Positions 39,408 to 48,731 are shown, counted from the stretch's first letter. The stretch is DNA of 64,000 nucleotides from Gammaproteobacteria bacterium (GCA_012103455.1 WLWT01000001.1:730001-794000), one strand, 5' to 3'. Notes: generated by a model not told the origin, from the sequence alone. Numbers and translations: made by a program.

Positions 39408-39604
39408 CTACGCGGGATCGTGACAATCGACCACTGCACAATCGACCACTGCCACGGGGTTCATGATGCCGTTGGGATCTATGGCCGCTTTAACTCTAGC
39501 CATCAGCTCTAGCTCCAAAGGATCGCAGTACCGCTTCATATCCGACCGTTTCAGCCGGCCTATGCCGTGCTCGGTGCTAAAACTGCCGTGGATTTGCTGC
39601 AGAT
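39408..39604 (-). pseudogene. C-terminal remnant of a GlcD-like FAD-linked oxidase
   Basis: The last ~50 codons of a glycolate/D-lactate oxidase GlcD-type flavoprotein: IHGSFSTEHGIGRLKRSDMKRYCDPLELELMARVKAAIDPNGIMNP, matching the conserved GS-SAEHGIG...LMR-IK-ALDP-GLMNPGK ending of the family. Nothing of the remaining 400 residues is present; upstream lies the ubiA 3' end. The tail ends with a 15-bp duplication (VVDCAVVDC). A glcD-like gene lies close to ubiA in several gammaproteobacteria, so this is probably the leftover of a deletion. Confidence 0.85.
39423..39452. repeat. 15-bp exact tandem duplication
   Basis: ACAATCGACCACTGC twice in a row, inside the 3' end of the GlcD remnant. Confidence 0.9.
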
Positions 39605-39664
39605 CTGGAGAAGACTCGATGGGATCGCTTCGGTCATAGGGACCTCGAAGAAAATAAGGGGGCG

Positions 39665-40513
39665 CTACAGATATTCCAGGACAAACCCGGCGAATAGTAC
39701 GCCGCCTACCCAATTGTTGTTCAAAAATGCGCGCAAGCAATCGGTGCGGCCGCGGGTGCGGATCAGATGTTGTTGATACGCACAAAACAGGAACGCGAGC
39801 GCTAGAGCGGCGGCGAACCGGATGCCGAAATCGAGGTATAAACCGAGCCCGCCCATCAGGCCTAAGGTGGTTAGCTGGAATAGGCCGACCATGGCCCGAT
39901 CGGCCTGCCCGAACAAGATGGCGGATGACTTGACGCCGATCTTGAGGTCGTCTTCGCGATCGGCCATGGCGTACATGGTGTCGTAGGCGATGGCCCACAG
40001 GATGTTGACTGCCAGTAAATACCAGGCGGCCAGTGGAACGGTATTTTGCACGGCGGCGAACGCCATCGGAATACCCCAACCGAAGGCGACGCCTAGATAG
40101 GCTTGTGGCAGGTACGTTATCCGTTTCATGAGTGGGTAGGTAGTGGCCAGCGCGCCACCTGCCACCGACAGCGCGATGGTGAGGGGATTGAGAGCACTGA
40201 CCAGCAAAAGAGCCGTTAGACCCAGGCCAATGGCCAGCCCCACTGCCTCTTTGACAGTCACCGTGCCTGCCGCCAAGGGCCGTGTTCTAGTCCGTTCAAC
40301 GTGCGGATCGAAATCGCGATCGGTAATGTCGTTGATCACGCATCCGGCCGAGCGCATGACAAAAACACCGGTGATGAAGACGAAAGCGATGAGGGCTGAA
40401 GGCGGGCCTTCGGCTGCAATCCACAGGGCCCACAGTGTTGGCCACAGTAGCAGCAGCGTGCCGATGGGCTTATCGATCCGCATCAACAAGGCGTATTGCT
40501 TGAGCTGACTCAC
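39665..40513 (-). CDS. ubiA: 4-hydroxybenzoate polyprenyltransferase
   Basis: A 282-residue integral membrane prenyltransferase attaching the polyprenyl tail to 4-hydroxybenzoate in ubiquinone synthesis. Seen: MRIDKPIGTLLLLWPTLWALW, the first aspartate motif NDITDRDFDPHVERTRTRPLAAG and the second YDTMYAMADREDDLKIGVKSSA, with about eight hydrophobic helices. The start is GTG 40513 behind AGGAG; the ribosome-binding region is part of a 14-bp duplication (40500-40527). No ubiC is adjacent. It lies 51 bp downstream of recG on the same strand. Confidence 0.96.
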   Translation of the reverse strand: MSQLKQYALLMRIDKPIGTLLLLWPTLWALWIAAEGPPSALIAFVFITGVFVMRSAGCVINDITDRDFDPHVERTRTRPLAAGTVTVKEAVGLAIGLGLTALLLVSALNPLTIALSVAGGALATTYPLMKRITYLPQAYLGVAFGWGIPMAFAAVQNTVPLAAWYLLAVNILWAIAYDTMYAMADREDDLKIGVKSSAILFGQADRAMVGLFQLTTLGLMGGLGLYLDFGIRFAAALALAFLFCAYQQHLIRTRGRTDCLRAFLNNNWVGGVLFAGFVLEYL

Positions 40514-40527
40514 TTGAGCTGACTCCT
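40500..40527. repeat. 14-bp tandem duplication over the ubiA start
   Basis: TTGAGCTGACTCAC followed by TTGAGCTGACTCCT. The duplication spans the ubiA start codon and supplies its ribosome binding site, so it may have altered the start or expression of ubiA. Confidence 0.8.
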
Positions 40528-40564
40528 ATTGTTCCCCTCGGGTGTGATCAACTCCGGGGCCGGT

Positions 40565-42688
40565 TCAGCCGACTTCGCCGTAGCCGATGGCGGTGCCTAC
40601 CCAACGTTGGATGAGCGCGGTGGCTGCATCCGGGGCCAGGGTATCGGCTATGGATAGGGCATCTTCCACCAGATCCTCATCGCGGGCGAGATCGGCGATG
40701 CGCAAACTCACCTCTCCGGTTTGCCGCGTTCCGAGGACCTCTCCGGGCCCACGCAATTGCAGATCTTTGGCGGCGATGGCAAAGCCGTCGTTGGTCTCGC
40801 GCATGACCTGGAGCCGGGCACGGGCTTGGCGCGACAGCGGAGGGTGGTAGAGCAGTACGCAATGGCTCTTGCGCACGCCACGGCCGACCCTTCCGCGCAG
40901 CTGGTGAAGCTGGGCCAGTCCCATCCGCTCGGCGTTCTCGATGATCATCAGCGCTGCATTCGGCACGTCTACGCCGACTTCGATGACCGTGGTGGCCACT
41001 AGCAAGTCGAGGCCGCCGTCTCTGAAGGTGCTCATGATGGCGTCCCGCTCGGCGCTCTTGATGCGCCCGTGCACCAGGCCGATGCGAAGATCGGGCAGCG
41101 CCTCAGCTAAGGCGTTGGCGGTGTCTTCGGCGGCTTGCGCTTCGAGCGCTTCCGATTCGTCTACCAGTGGGCACACCCAATAAGCTTGCTGTCCATCGGC
41201 ACAGGCCTTGGCGACCCGCTGCACCAACACGTCTCGGCGTCTATCCGGTACCACCGCCGTGTCCACCGGCTGGCGTCCAGGCGGCAACTCGTCGATGGAC
41301 GACACGTCCAGGTGCGCACAGGCCGTCATGGCTAAGGTGCGGGGAATGGGCGTGGCCGTCATGATCAGTTGGTGGGGCGAATCGCTCTCACCACCGCTCT
41401 TGCTGAGCAGGGCAAGCCGCTGGTGCACACCAAAGCGGTGTTGCTCATCGATGACGGCCAGGGCTAAGGAGCAGAACTGCACATTGTCCTGGAAAAGAGC
41501 ATGGGTGCCTACCGCCACGCCAGCCTCTCCGCTGGCAAGAGCAGCGAGCACGTCTCGCTTTTGTTTAGCGCCCTGACGTCCTCCCAATGGCACCACGCGG
41601 ATATTGAGCGGATCGAACCAGGCGAAGAGGTTGCGCCAATGTTGCTCGGCCAAAAGCTCCGTCGGTGCCATAACTGCTGCCTGGTGCCCCTCGGCCACCG
41701 CTTGGGCAATGGCGAGCGCGGCGACCACTGTTTTGCCGGACCCCACATCCCCTTGCACCAGCCGGTACATGGGCCGCGGGCGGGATAAATCATCGGCGAT
41801 TTCCGCCGCCACGCGGCTCTGTGCGCCGGTCAAGGGAAAGGTGAATGCCTCGGTCAATCTTTCGGTGAGGGTGTTGCTTACCGGTAACACGGGGGCTTGG
41901 CGTGCATCCAAGCTGGTCCGGATCGCCTGATGACTCAAGTGGTGCGCCACCAGCTCCTCCAGTGCCAAGCGTTTGATAGCCCGGTGAGTGCCTGCTAGTA
42001 GAGCGTGGGTGTCCTGCGTCGGCGTGGGCTCATGGGCCAGGTGCAGCGCCTCCAGCAGGGAGGGAAGGGCCAACGCGGTAGCGGTACCGCCCAGCCAATC
42101 GTCTAGCTGCCCAGCGTTGGCATGTCTTAGCGCCTGCGCGCAGAGCCGCCGCAGCACCGGCTGACTCAAGCCCTCGGTGGTGGGATAAACGGGGTTTAGA
42201 TGGGTCTCTAGTGGTACCGCTTCTCGTGGCCCCAATAGTTGATATTCCGGATGGATGATCTCCAGACCGTAGCGGCCACGCCGGGTAGCGCCGTGGCAGA
42301 AAATGCGTACACCGCTTTTGAGCCCGTCTTTTTGCGCATTGCTGAAGTGAAAGAAGCAAAGGTCGATATGGCCGGTGTCATCGCTTACCCGCACCAACAG
42401 CGAGCGCCGTCTGGCGGTGATGATCTCGGCCAGTTGAATGTGGCCGCAGATGGTGGCCCGGGCGTCGGGGCTAAGAGCGCCTATGGCCGTGAGTTGGGTC
42501 CTATCCTCATAGCGCAGCGGCAGATGAAAAAGTAAATCGCTGACTTTATTCAGCCCGAGCCGGGCGAGCTTTTGCGCGAGTTTTGGACCTACGCGGCTCA
42601 GGCTGGTTACCGGTGCGTCAAGGGAACTCTTGCGGGCGCCTTGGGGCATCGCGAAGGGATTATTTTGCGCCTGGGGGTCGTTCGGCAT
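40565..42688 (-). CDS. recG: ATP-dependent DNA helicase RecG
   Basis: A 707-residue helicase that reverses stalled replication forks and processes branched DNA. Seen: an N-terminal wedge/OB region (LSRVGPKLAQKLARLGLNKVSDLLFHLPLRYEDRT), Walker A GDVGSGKTVVAAL, the DEQH box AVIDEQHRFGVHQR, MTATPIPRTLAM, VATTVIEVGVDVPNA and QLRGRVGRG. Full length. It lies between ridA and ubiA on the minus strand in the spoT-ridA-recG order found in pseudomonads. Confidence 0.97.
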   Translation of the reverse strand: MPNDPQAQNNPFAMPQGARKSSLDAPVTSLSRVGPKLAQKLARLGLNKVSDLLFHLPLRYEDRTQLTAIGALSPDARATICGHIQLAEIITARRRSLLVRVSDDTGHIDLCFFHFSNAQKDGLKSGVRIFCHGATRRGRYGLEIIHPEYQLLGPREAVPLETHLNPVYPTTEGLSQPVLRRLCAQALRHANAGQLDDWLGGTATALALPSLLEALHLAHEPTPTQDTHALLAGTHRAIKRLALEELVAHHLSHQAIRTSLDARQAPVLPVSNTLTERLTEAFTFPLTGAQSRVAAEIADDLSRPRPMYRLVQGDVGSGKTVVAALAIAQAVAEGHQAAVMAPTELLAEQHWRNLFAWFDPLNIRVVPLGGRQGAKQKRDVLAALASGEAGVAVGTHALFQDNVQFCSLALAVIDEQHRFGVHQRLALLSKSGGESDSPHQLIMTATPIPRTLAMTACAHLDVSSIDELPPGRQPVDTAVVPDRRRDVLVQRVAKACADGQQAYWVCPLVDESEALEAQAAEDTANALAEALPDLRIGLVHGRIKSAERDAIMSTFRDGGLDLLVATTVIEVGVDVPNAALMIIENAERMGLAQLHQLRGRVGRGVRKSHCVLLYHPPLSRQARARLQVMRETNDGFAIAAKDLQLRGPGEVLGTRQTGEVSLRIADLARDEDLVEDALSIADTLAPDAATALIQRWVGTAIGYGEVG

Positions 42689-42744
42689 GAGGCGGCGCGT
42701 GTCATAAGGGGCCGGTTACAGCGTTTCACTATCCTGATAGATCA

Positions 42745-43126
42745 TTACAGTTCCAGTACGCCTTCTATTTCCACCAGCGCCCTTTTGGGCAGCGCGCTGA
42801 GTGCTACCGCCGCCCGGGCCGGATAAGGTTCGCTCACATGCCCAGCCATCACTTCGTTGACGGCCGGAATAATGGCTGAGGTCGGTCATGTACACGGTGA
42901 GTTCAACCGCATCGGCTAGTGAACCGCCGGCCGCCTGCGCTACCGCCTGAAGGTTATGGAAAACCTGCTCCGCCTGTACCCTGAAATCGTCACTCACCAG
43001 TTCCATGGTGACCGGGTCCAGTGGCACTTGACTGGACCGGTGGACCGTATTGCCAGCTGTTATCGCCTGGCTGTAGGTGCCTATTGCTTGAGGTGCTGCG
43101 GTGGTGTGGGTGACCATCTTATTCAT
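42745..43126 (-). pseudogene. ridA: ridA (reactive intermediate deaminase) with a +1 frameshift
   Basis: A RidA/YjgF/UK114 gene. RidA hydrolyses reactive enamine/imine intermediates from PLP enzymes. Frame one gives APQAIGTYSQAITAGN, QVPLDPVTMELV, QVFHNLQAVAQAAGGSLADAVELTVYMTDLSHY; from about 42863 the family sequence continues one frame over as AVNEVMAGHVSEPYPARAAVALSALPK and LVEIEGVLEL to TAA at 42745-42747. One extra base near 42861-42867 explains it. As the frame stands the protein loses the ARAAV arginine needed for activity and reads on to 42716. A sequencing error is possible because the rest is well conserved. Confidence 0.85.
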
Positions 43127-43165
43127 GCCTATTTCCTGGTTTTTAAGGAGCTAGTTTTCTTGGTG

Positions 43166-45397
43166 CTAATTGCGCGCCCGCTCCAGGCGGGTCAACAGAG
43201 GAATATTGCGCAATTTACGCATGACATCCGCCAGGTGTTTTCTACCGCGCACGTCGATCAAAAAGGTTAGCGTGGTAATGAGGCCGTCGCGATCGGTGAT
43301 CTGCACATTTTCGATGTTCGTCTCTTCCTTGGAGATAGTCGCGGCCACTGTTGCCAAGATGCCTTTTCTATTCTCTACATGTACGCGTATCTCCACCGGG
43401 AAATCGGAGTCGAGTTCGGCTTCCCACTGCACGTCCAGCCATTTGTACGGCTCGCCGGTGTGTTCGTTCATATTGTTGCAGCCGCGCCTGTGCACGACGA
43501 TGCCGCGGCCACGGCTGACGAAGCTGACGATCGGATCGCCCGGTATGGGGTGGCAGCATTTGCCGAGTACCACCAGCATGCCGTCGGTGCCGCGGATGAA
43601 TAGGGGTTGCTTGGCCGTGCGCGGGGCACCTGGCTCGAGGCGTGCTTCCTCATCGGCGACCGCCTCTGCTTTGACCGGGTACATACGCCGCACCACCAAG
43701 GGTGCCAGTTGCCGGCCCCAGCCAATTTCCTCCAGTAATGCCGAATAAGAGGGGATGGCTAGCTCCTCCAGCACCTTGGTCATGCCGACTTCGTCGAGTT
43801 CATTGAGGCCTTTTGACTCCGCCGCCAGCGCCTGTGACAACAGCCTCTCGCCCAGTTCGGTGGCCTCTCCTTGACGCAGGGATTTCAGTTGGTTGCGAAT
43901 GTTGGCCCGGGCTTTGCCGGTGACTACGAAGTTCAGCCAATTACCGCTCGGTTTGGCCCACGGCGCCGTCACCACCTCTATGGTTTGGCCGCTGGAGAGC
44001 TGGGCGCTCAGCGGTGCGTAGCGGCGGTCTATCTTCACCGCGATGCAGGTGTTGCCCACATCGGTGTGCACGGCATAAGCGAAGTCCACCGGTGTGGCAC
44101 CGGCCGGCAGACGGAAAATCTCCCCTGCCGGGGTGAACACGTAGACTTCGTCCGGGAACAGATCGACCTTGACGTGCTCGATGAATTCCAGCGAGTCGCC
44201 AGCGGTTTGTTGCATCTCCAACAGATCCTGTACCCATTCGCGCGCGCGGGTACTGGCCGTGTTGGTATGCGCTTCTCCCATCTTGTAGCGCCAGTGGGCG
44301 GCGACCCCCGCCTCCGCCACAGCGTGCATCTCACGGGTGCGTATCTGTACTTCTATGGGTACGCCGAAGGGGCCGGCCAGTACTGTATGCAAGGACTGAT
44401 AACCGTTGGCCTTGGGAATGGCGATGTAGTCTTTGAAGCGAAACGGCACCGGCTTGTAGAGGCTGTGTACCGAGCCTAGTACCCGGTAACACAGATCGGC
44501 GGTCTCTACCACGATGCGAAAAGCGTAGATGTCCATCACCTCCAAGAAGGACAACCCCTTGCTCGCCATTTTGCGGTAGAGGCTGTAGAGGTTTTTCTCC
44601 CGGCCCTTCACCTCACCGTTCAGACCATCGTCCGTCATGCGCCGGCCGATGGCGCGGGTGATGTTGTCCAGTACCTGTTTGCGGTGGCCGCGCGCCCGGC
44701 GCACTTCCTCGGACAGCACCCTATAGCGTTGCGGGTAGAGGGCTCTGAAGCCCAGATCCTCCAACTCATGACGAATACTGTTGACGCCCAGACGGTTGGC
44801 GATAGGGGCATAGATATCCAGCGTCTCGCGGGCGATTTGCCGCCGTTTTTCCGCCCGCAAAGCATTGAGCGTGCGCATGTTGTGGAGGCGGTCGGCCAGT
44901 TTGATGAGCATCACGCGGATATCTCTGGCCATCGCCATCAGCATTTTGCGGAAGTATTCGGCGTTGGCTTCGGCCTTGGTGCTGAAACGGATCTGAGTGA
45001 GCTTACTGACCCCATCGACCAATTCGGCCACGTCTTCACCGAATTGATCGGCCACCTGCTCCTTGGCCATCTCGGTGTCTTCTATGACATCGTGCAAGAT
45101 GGCGGCGATGATGACCTGATAATCCAACCGCATCTGCGCAAGGATGCGGGCCACTTGCAATGGGTGGTTGATATAGGGCTCGCCGGAGGCGCGGTGCTGA
45201 CCGTCGTGCGCCTCGGCGCCGAATACATAAGCGCGGCGGATATCGCCGACTTCGTCCGTATCCAGATAACTTCGCGCTATCTCACACAACTCATCGACGC
45301 CCGCTTGATGGTCGCTCTCGCTACGATTGGTGCTATCGCGATCGGTGCCATCGCGATCGGCAATATAGGCGGGTGCTGGCGTTAGCGTGGTATTCAC
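43166..45397 (-). CDS. spoT: Bifunctional (p)ppGpp synthetase/hydrolase SpoT
   Basis: A 743-residue stringent-response enzyme that makes and degrades (p)ppGpp. Domains in order: HD hydrolase (about 65-170; GEPYINHPLQVARIL, AAILHDVIEDTEM with the HD pair intact), synthetase (about 250-370; DIYAFRIVVETADLCYRVLGSVHSLYKP, FKDYIAIPKANGYQSLHT), TGS (about 410-470; VFTPAGEIFRLPAGATPVDFAYAVHTD), and a C-terminal ACT domain (VENRKGILATVAATISKEETNIENVQI). Residues ~15-27 carry a 15-bp repeat product (DRDGTDRDST). It is the only Rel/Spo homologue in the window. Confidence 0.97.
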   Translation of the reverse strand: MNTTLTPAPAYIADRDGTDRDSTNRSESDHQAGVDELCEIARSYLDTDEVGDIRRAYVFGAEAHDGQHRASGEPYINHPLQVARILAQMRLDYQVIIAAILHDVIEDTEMAKEQVADQFGEDVAELVDGVSKLTQIRFSTKAEANAEYFRKMLMAMARDIRVMLIKLADRLHNMRTLNALRAEKRRQIARETLDIYAPIANRLGVNSIRHELEDLGFRALYPQRYRVLSEEVRRARGHRKQVLDNITRAIGRRMTDDGLNGEVKGREKNLYSLYRKMASKGLSFLEVMDIYAFRIVVETADLCYRVLGSVHSLYKPVPFRFKDYIAIPKANGYQSLHTVLAGPFGVPIEVQIRTREMHAVAEAGVAAHWRYKMGEAHTNTASTRAREWVQDLLEMQQTAGDSLEFIEHVKVDLFPDEVYVFTPAGEIFRLPAGATPVDFAYAVHTDVGNTCIAVKIDRRYAPLSAQLSSGQTIEVVTAPWAKPSGNWLNFVVTGKARANIRNQLKSLRQGEATELGERLLSQALAAESKGLNELDEVGMTKVLEELAIPSYSALLEEIGWGRQLAPLVVRRMYPVKAEAVADEEARLEPGAPRTAKQPLFIRGTDGMLVVLGKCCHPIPGDPIVSFVSRGRGIVVHRRGCNNMNEHTGEPYKWLDVQWEAELDSDFPVEIRVHVENRKGILATVAATISKEETNIENVQITDRDGLITTLTFLIDVRGRKHLADVMRKLRNIPLLTRLERARN
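45326..45364. repeat. 15-bp tandem repeat at the start of spoT
   Basis: GATTGGTGCTATCGC, GATCGGTGCCATCGC and a partial third unit GATCGG. It encodes DRDGT-DRDST in the variable N-terminus of SpoT, without harm to the frame. Confidence 0.8.
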
Positions 45398-45457
45398 TGG
45401 TGACGCATCGAAGGGGTGACGTATCCAGGACGAAGCATCCGGCCGATATCAGGGGGA

Positions 45458-45733
45458 TTAAGGTAGGGGATTGGAAAAGTTTTCCGCGGCCTCGATGCTT
45501 TCCAGTAGTTCCGCGTGGGTGCGCTCATGGGCTTCTTTTTCAGCCATGATCTCCGGCGTGATCTTGCCCTCGGCGATTTCCCGCAGCGCGATCACAGTGG
45601 ACTTGTCATTGGCCTCTTCCACCAGTGGCTCCGCGCCTCTGGCTATCTGACGGGCGCGGCGGGTGGCCACCAACACGAGTTCGAAGCGGTTGTCTACCTT
45701 GTCAAGGCAGTCTTCAACGGTGATGCGAGCCAT
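45458..45733 (-). CDS. rpoZ: RNA polymerase omega subunit
   Basis: A 91-residue omega subunit, aiding RNA polymerase assembly and ppGpp response. Seen: [31 protein letters not shown] and [16 protein letters not shown]. It lies 60 bp upstream of spoT on the same strand, the normal order. The guanylate kinase gene gmk, which usually precedes rpoZ, is not here. Confidence 0.96.
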   Translation of the reverse strand: MARITVEDCLDKVDNRFELVLVATRRARQIARGAEPLVEEANDKSTVIALREIAEGKITPEIMAEKEAHERTHAELLESIEAAENFSNPLP

Positions 45734-45955
45734 TCACAGGCCTCCATAAGGTGTTTGAGTTGTACGTACTTTAAACTCGGGCGCAAAGTATAGCCGTTCA
45801 GCGTAGTTGGGCGGCGCCGAACATCAAGTCCCGGACGCTAAATCTTGAGGGCGCATCACGTCCACTGTACCCTGAGCCGAGTAGCTCGCCAAGTCATGGT
45901 GCCATACCGCCCCTTTGCCCCTCAGCACTCAGCCCGCTCAGCGCGTGACAGGCCG

Positions 45956-46822
45956 TCATTCCAAATTCTGTATCTGTTCGCGCATTTGCTCGATAAGGAC
46001 TTTTAAGTCTACCGCCGCTGCGCTGGTCTCGGGGTCCACCGATTTCGATCCAAGCGTGTTGGCCTCCCGGTTGAGTTCTTGCATGAGGAAGTCCAAACGC
46101 CGGCCTATGGCACCTTTTTGCTCAAGCACCCGGCGCACTTCCTCGACGTGGATGTAGAGGCGGTCCAGCTCCTCGGCCACGTCCATCTTCTGGCAAAAAA
46201 GAACTATCTCTGCCTCGACTCTAGCGGGTTCCAATTCAGCTTGTACCTCTTGCAGGCGGGTCCGTAACCGCGCCCGGGCGTTGTCCACCAGTGCCGGTAG
46301 TCTTCGGCTCATTTTTTCCTTGATCGCCTCAATGTTGTCACAGCGGGCGGCCACTGTCTGGACTAAGCGCGCGCCTTCGCGTTCACGCGTGGCGATGAGA
46401 TCGGTTAACGCCACGGCCAGGCTGTCAAGGGCCAGCGCGTTTAATGTGTCCGTATCTGGCGCTTGTGTGTTCAGTACCCCCGGCCAGCGCAATACGTCTA
46501 CGACGTCGATTTGGCCGCGGCCGCCCAAAAGGCCATCGACTTGTTGGCAGGCGACCGCCACGCGGGCGGCGAAATCGTGGTTTAGATGCAGCCGCCCTTG
46601 TTGGTTCGAGGTGGCTTGATAGCGTAGGTTGCAATCGATTTTGCCCCGCTTCAGCCGGGCACTTACCTGCTCGCGCACCTGTGGCTCGAGTGCCCGCAAT
46701 TCCTCGGGTAAACGCACGTTGGTATCCAAGTAGCGGTTGTTGACGGAGCGTAGCTCCCAAGTAACAGTGCCCTCTTGCGACTCGGCGGTGTGACGCGCAT
46801 AGGCGGTCATGCTCTTGCTCAC
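45956..46822 (-). CDS. yicC: YicC-family endoribonuclease
   Basis: A 288-residue YicC protein, a family with endoribonuclease activity in E. coli. Seen: the N-terminal SMTAYARHT, VTWELRSVNNRYLDTNVRLPEELRALEPQVREQV, LKRGKIDCNLRY, and the C-terminal DUF1732-like region EEVRRVLEQKGAIGRRLDFLMQELNREANTLGSKS. GTG 46822 gives the family length; an ATG four codons in is the alternative. It is divergent from rph, as in many gammaproteobacteria. 222 bp without a gene separate it from rpoZ. Confidence 0.94.
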   Translation of the reverse strand: MSKSMTAYARHTAESQEGTVTWELRSVNNRYLDTNVRLPEELRALEPQVREQVSARLKRGKIDCNLRYQATSNQQGRLHLNHDFAARVAVACQQVDGLLGGRGQIDVVDVLRWPGVLNTQAPDTDTLNALALDSLAVALTDLIATREREGARLVQTVAARCDNIEAIKEKMSRRLPALVDNARARLRTRLQEVQAELEPARVEAEIVLFCQKMDVAEELDRLYIHVEEVRRVLEQKGAIGRRLDFLMQELNREANTLGSKSVDPETSAAAVDLKVLIEQMREQIQNLE

Positions 46823-46987
46823 GGATGGCGGCTCCAGTATTCAGCTTGCTTAAGTGAATGACGAGGTACTTATACGATGGCCCTAATCGCTAGATGTCTC
46901 TGATCGCTGGCGGCTTTGGATTGTTATGATCAGTGCCGGTCAACCGTGCGCGATGCGTACTTTTTCGGCTTCCTTGGGAGAATCATC

Positions 46988-47716
46988 ATGCGACCCAGTG
47001 GGCGGGCCGCCGCGCAACTGCGCGCGGTCAGTATGGAACTGAACTTTAACATGCACGCTGAGGGTGCTGTGTTGGTGCGCTTTGGTAACACCGCGGTGCT
47101 CTGCACAGCCAGCGTAGAGGAGCGGGTGCCCGCGTTCTTGCGCGGTGAACGGCGCGGGTGGGTAACGGCTGAGTACGGCATGTTGCCAAGAGCTACGCAT
47201 ACCCGCGGTGGCCGCGAAGCGGCGCGGGGCAAGCAAAGCGGACGCACCCTTGAAATCCAGCGCCTCATCGGCCGTTCCCTGCGGGCGGTGGTGGATTTGT
47301 CCGCTTTGGGCGAGCGCACCATCACGCTGGACTGCGATGTTCTGCAAGCCGATGGCGGTACCCGCACCGCCTCTATTTCGGGGGCTTACGTGGCGCTCGC
47401 GCAAGCGGCTGACGATTTGGTGCAAAGCGGGCTCATCAAGGCCAACCCGATCCACGGCCAGGTGGCGGCCGTGTCCGTTGGCATATTCGATGGAGCGCCG
47501 GTGCTGGATCTGGACTATGCCGAGGACAGTAGTGCCGAGACGGATATGAATGTGGTGATGAATGAGGCCGGTGCTTTCATTGAGCTTCAAGGTACCGCCG
47601 AGGGACACGCATTCAGGCGCGGCGAACTCGATGACATGCTCGGATTAGCCGAGCAAGGTATTGCCGAGATCATGGCGGTGCAGCGGGCGGTGTTGGCCGA
47701 TCGGGATCGACTATAG
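46988..47716 (+). CDS. rph: Ribonuclease PH
   Basis: A 242-residue phosphorolytic 3'-5' exoribonuclease that trims tRNA 3' ends. Seen: [71 protein letters not shown] with the phosphate-binding RGG/GRT elements, [22 protein letters not shown], and [20 protein letters not shown] 46988 follows GGGAGAATCATC. It lies 3 bp before the extended rdgB frame and 27 bp before its likely start. Confidence 0.97.
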   Translation: MRPSGRAAAQLRAVSMELNFNMHAEGAVLVRFGNTAVLCTASVEERVPAFLRGERRGWVTAEYGMLPRATHTRGGREAARGKQSGRTLEIQRLIGRSLRAVVDLSALGERTITLDCDVLQADGGTRTASISGAYVALAQAADDLVQSGLIKANPIHGQVAAVSVGIFDGAPVLDLDYAEDSSAETDMNVVMNEAGAFIELQGTAEGHAFRRGELDDMLGLAEQGIAEIMAVQRAVLADRDRL

Positions 47717-47743
47717 AGGTTGACTATAGTGGGGAGCGGACGC

Positions 47744-48349
47744 GTGACTGACGAGCGCAGACGAATCGTTCTTGCCACCGGCAACCGCGGCAAGATAGAG
47801 GAATTGCGTCAATTGCTGGTGCCCCTCGGATTGGACTGCATTGCGCAGGGAGAATTGGGCATCAGCGCAGCGCGCGAGACTGGCGAGAGCTTTGTAGAGA
47901 ACGCCATCATCAAGGCCCGGCAGGCGGCGCGGGCGACCGGGTTACCGGCACTGGCCGACGATTCTGGTCTGGCGGTGGACGCGCTTGCCGGGGCACCGGG
48001 TGTTTATTCCGCACGCTATGCTGGCCCGGGCGCCTCGGATGAAGACAATGTCGGCAAACTGCTGGCGGCCTTGAGTGACACGCCTGCAGCCCAAAGAAGC
48101 GCTTGTTTTCATTGTGTGGTGGTTTATCTGCGCCATGGCAATGATCCAGTGCCCATTATCGGTCACGGTAGTTGGGCTGGCACCGTGCTCGAGCGGCCGG
48201 TGGGAACGGCTGGTTTTGGCTACGATTCGGTTTTCGGTGTACCGGAGTATCCGGGACGGTCCGCCGCCGAACTCGAGCCTGATGATAAGAACCGCTGGAG
48301 TCACCGCGGCAAAGCGCTAGCGCAACTCTTACGAATGTTCGAGAACTGA
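47744..48349 (+). CDS. rdgB: dITP/XTP pyrophosphatase
   Basis: A 201-residue Ham1/RdgB house-cleaning enzyme hydrolysing dITP, XTP and ITP. Seen: RIVLATGNRGKIEELRQLL, ETGESFVENAIIKARQAA, LADDSGLAVDALAGAPGVYSARYAG, GTAGFGYDSVFGVPEY, and the C-terminal SHRGKALAQL. GTG 47744 is chosen because GGGGAG lies just ahead; a 14-bp imperfect duplication (GACTATAG-GG, 47708 and 47722) sits in front of it. The usual downstream partner hemW is not present; a 382-bp gap and then eboE follow. Confidence 0.96.
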   Translation: MTDERRRIVLATGNRGKIEELRQLLVPLGLDCIAQGELGISAARETGESFVENAIIKARQAARATGLPALADDSGLAVDALAGAPGVYSARYAGPGASDEDNVGKLLAALSDTPAAQRSACFHCVVVYLRHGNDPVPIIGHGSWAGTVLERPVGTAGFGYDSVFGVPEYPGRSAAELEPDDKNRWSHRGKALAQLLRMFEN

Positions 48350-48731
48350 ATCTTGCGATAATGGCCTCTGTGGGCGCTCGAATTCGCTATATGTTCTTGA
48401 GTGAGCGCCTCGCCACGGGGCTGCCGCGGGTTGCGGCTGCGCGCATGTACCGATGGTTGAGTCCTACTACCGGCACACCGCAACTCTAGGGAGAACCGCC
48501 ATCTTGCTCTTTAGCACTGCGTCGCGTTGCAGTGATGCCTGGGTAGCGAGGTATACACTAGTCCTAACCGCTTTTGCCGATGATTCGTTTGACCTTGTAC
48601 CCGCCCGCTGATATTCATCGTGCGCGATTATAGTCTGGCTGCTCATTGCCGGCGCGTGACGCCCGTTGAGCATTGTGTTCTGCAGACAATCACACCCAGG
48701 AATCACATCCTTTGCGATGGAGGAATAGCGC
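48350..48731. other. Gap between rdgB and eboE
   Basis: 382 bp without a recognisable gene. A short plus-strand frame from 48361 (42 codons) has no family match. TTGACC at 48589-48594 with a poor -10 TATTCA 17 bp on could be a weak eboE promoter. The strong ribosome binding site GATGGAGGAAT at 48714-48724 belongs to eboE. Confidence 0.4.

Noticed and set aside
39408..40079. 223-codon minus-strand gene
   Set aside because: Only its last ~50 codons have homology (GlcD remnant); the rest overlaps ubiA in another frame.
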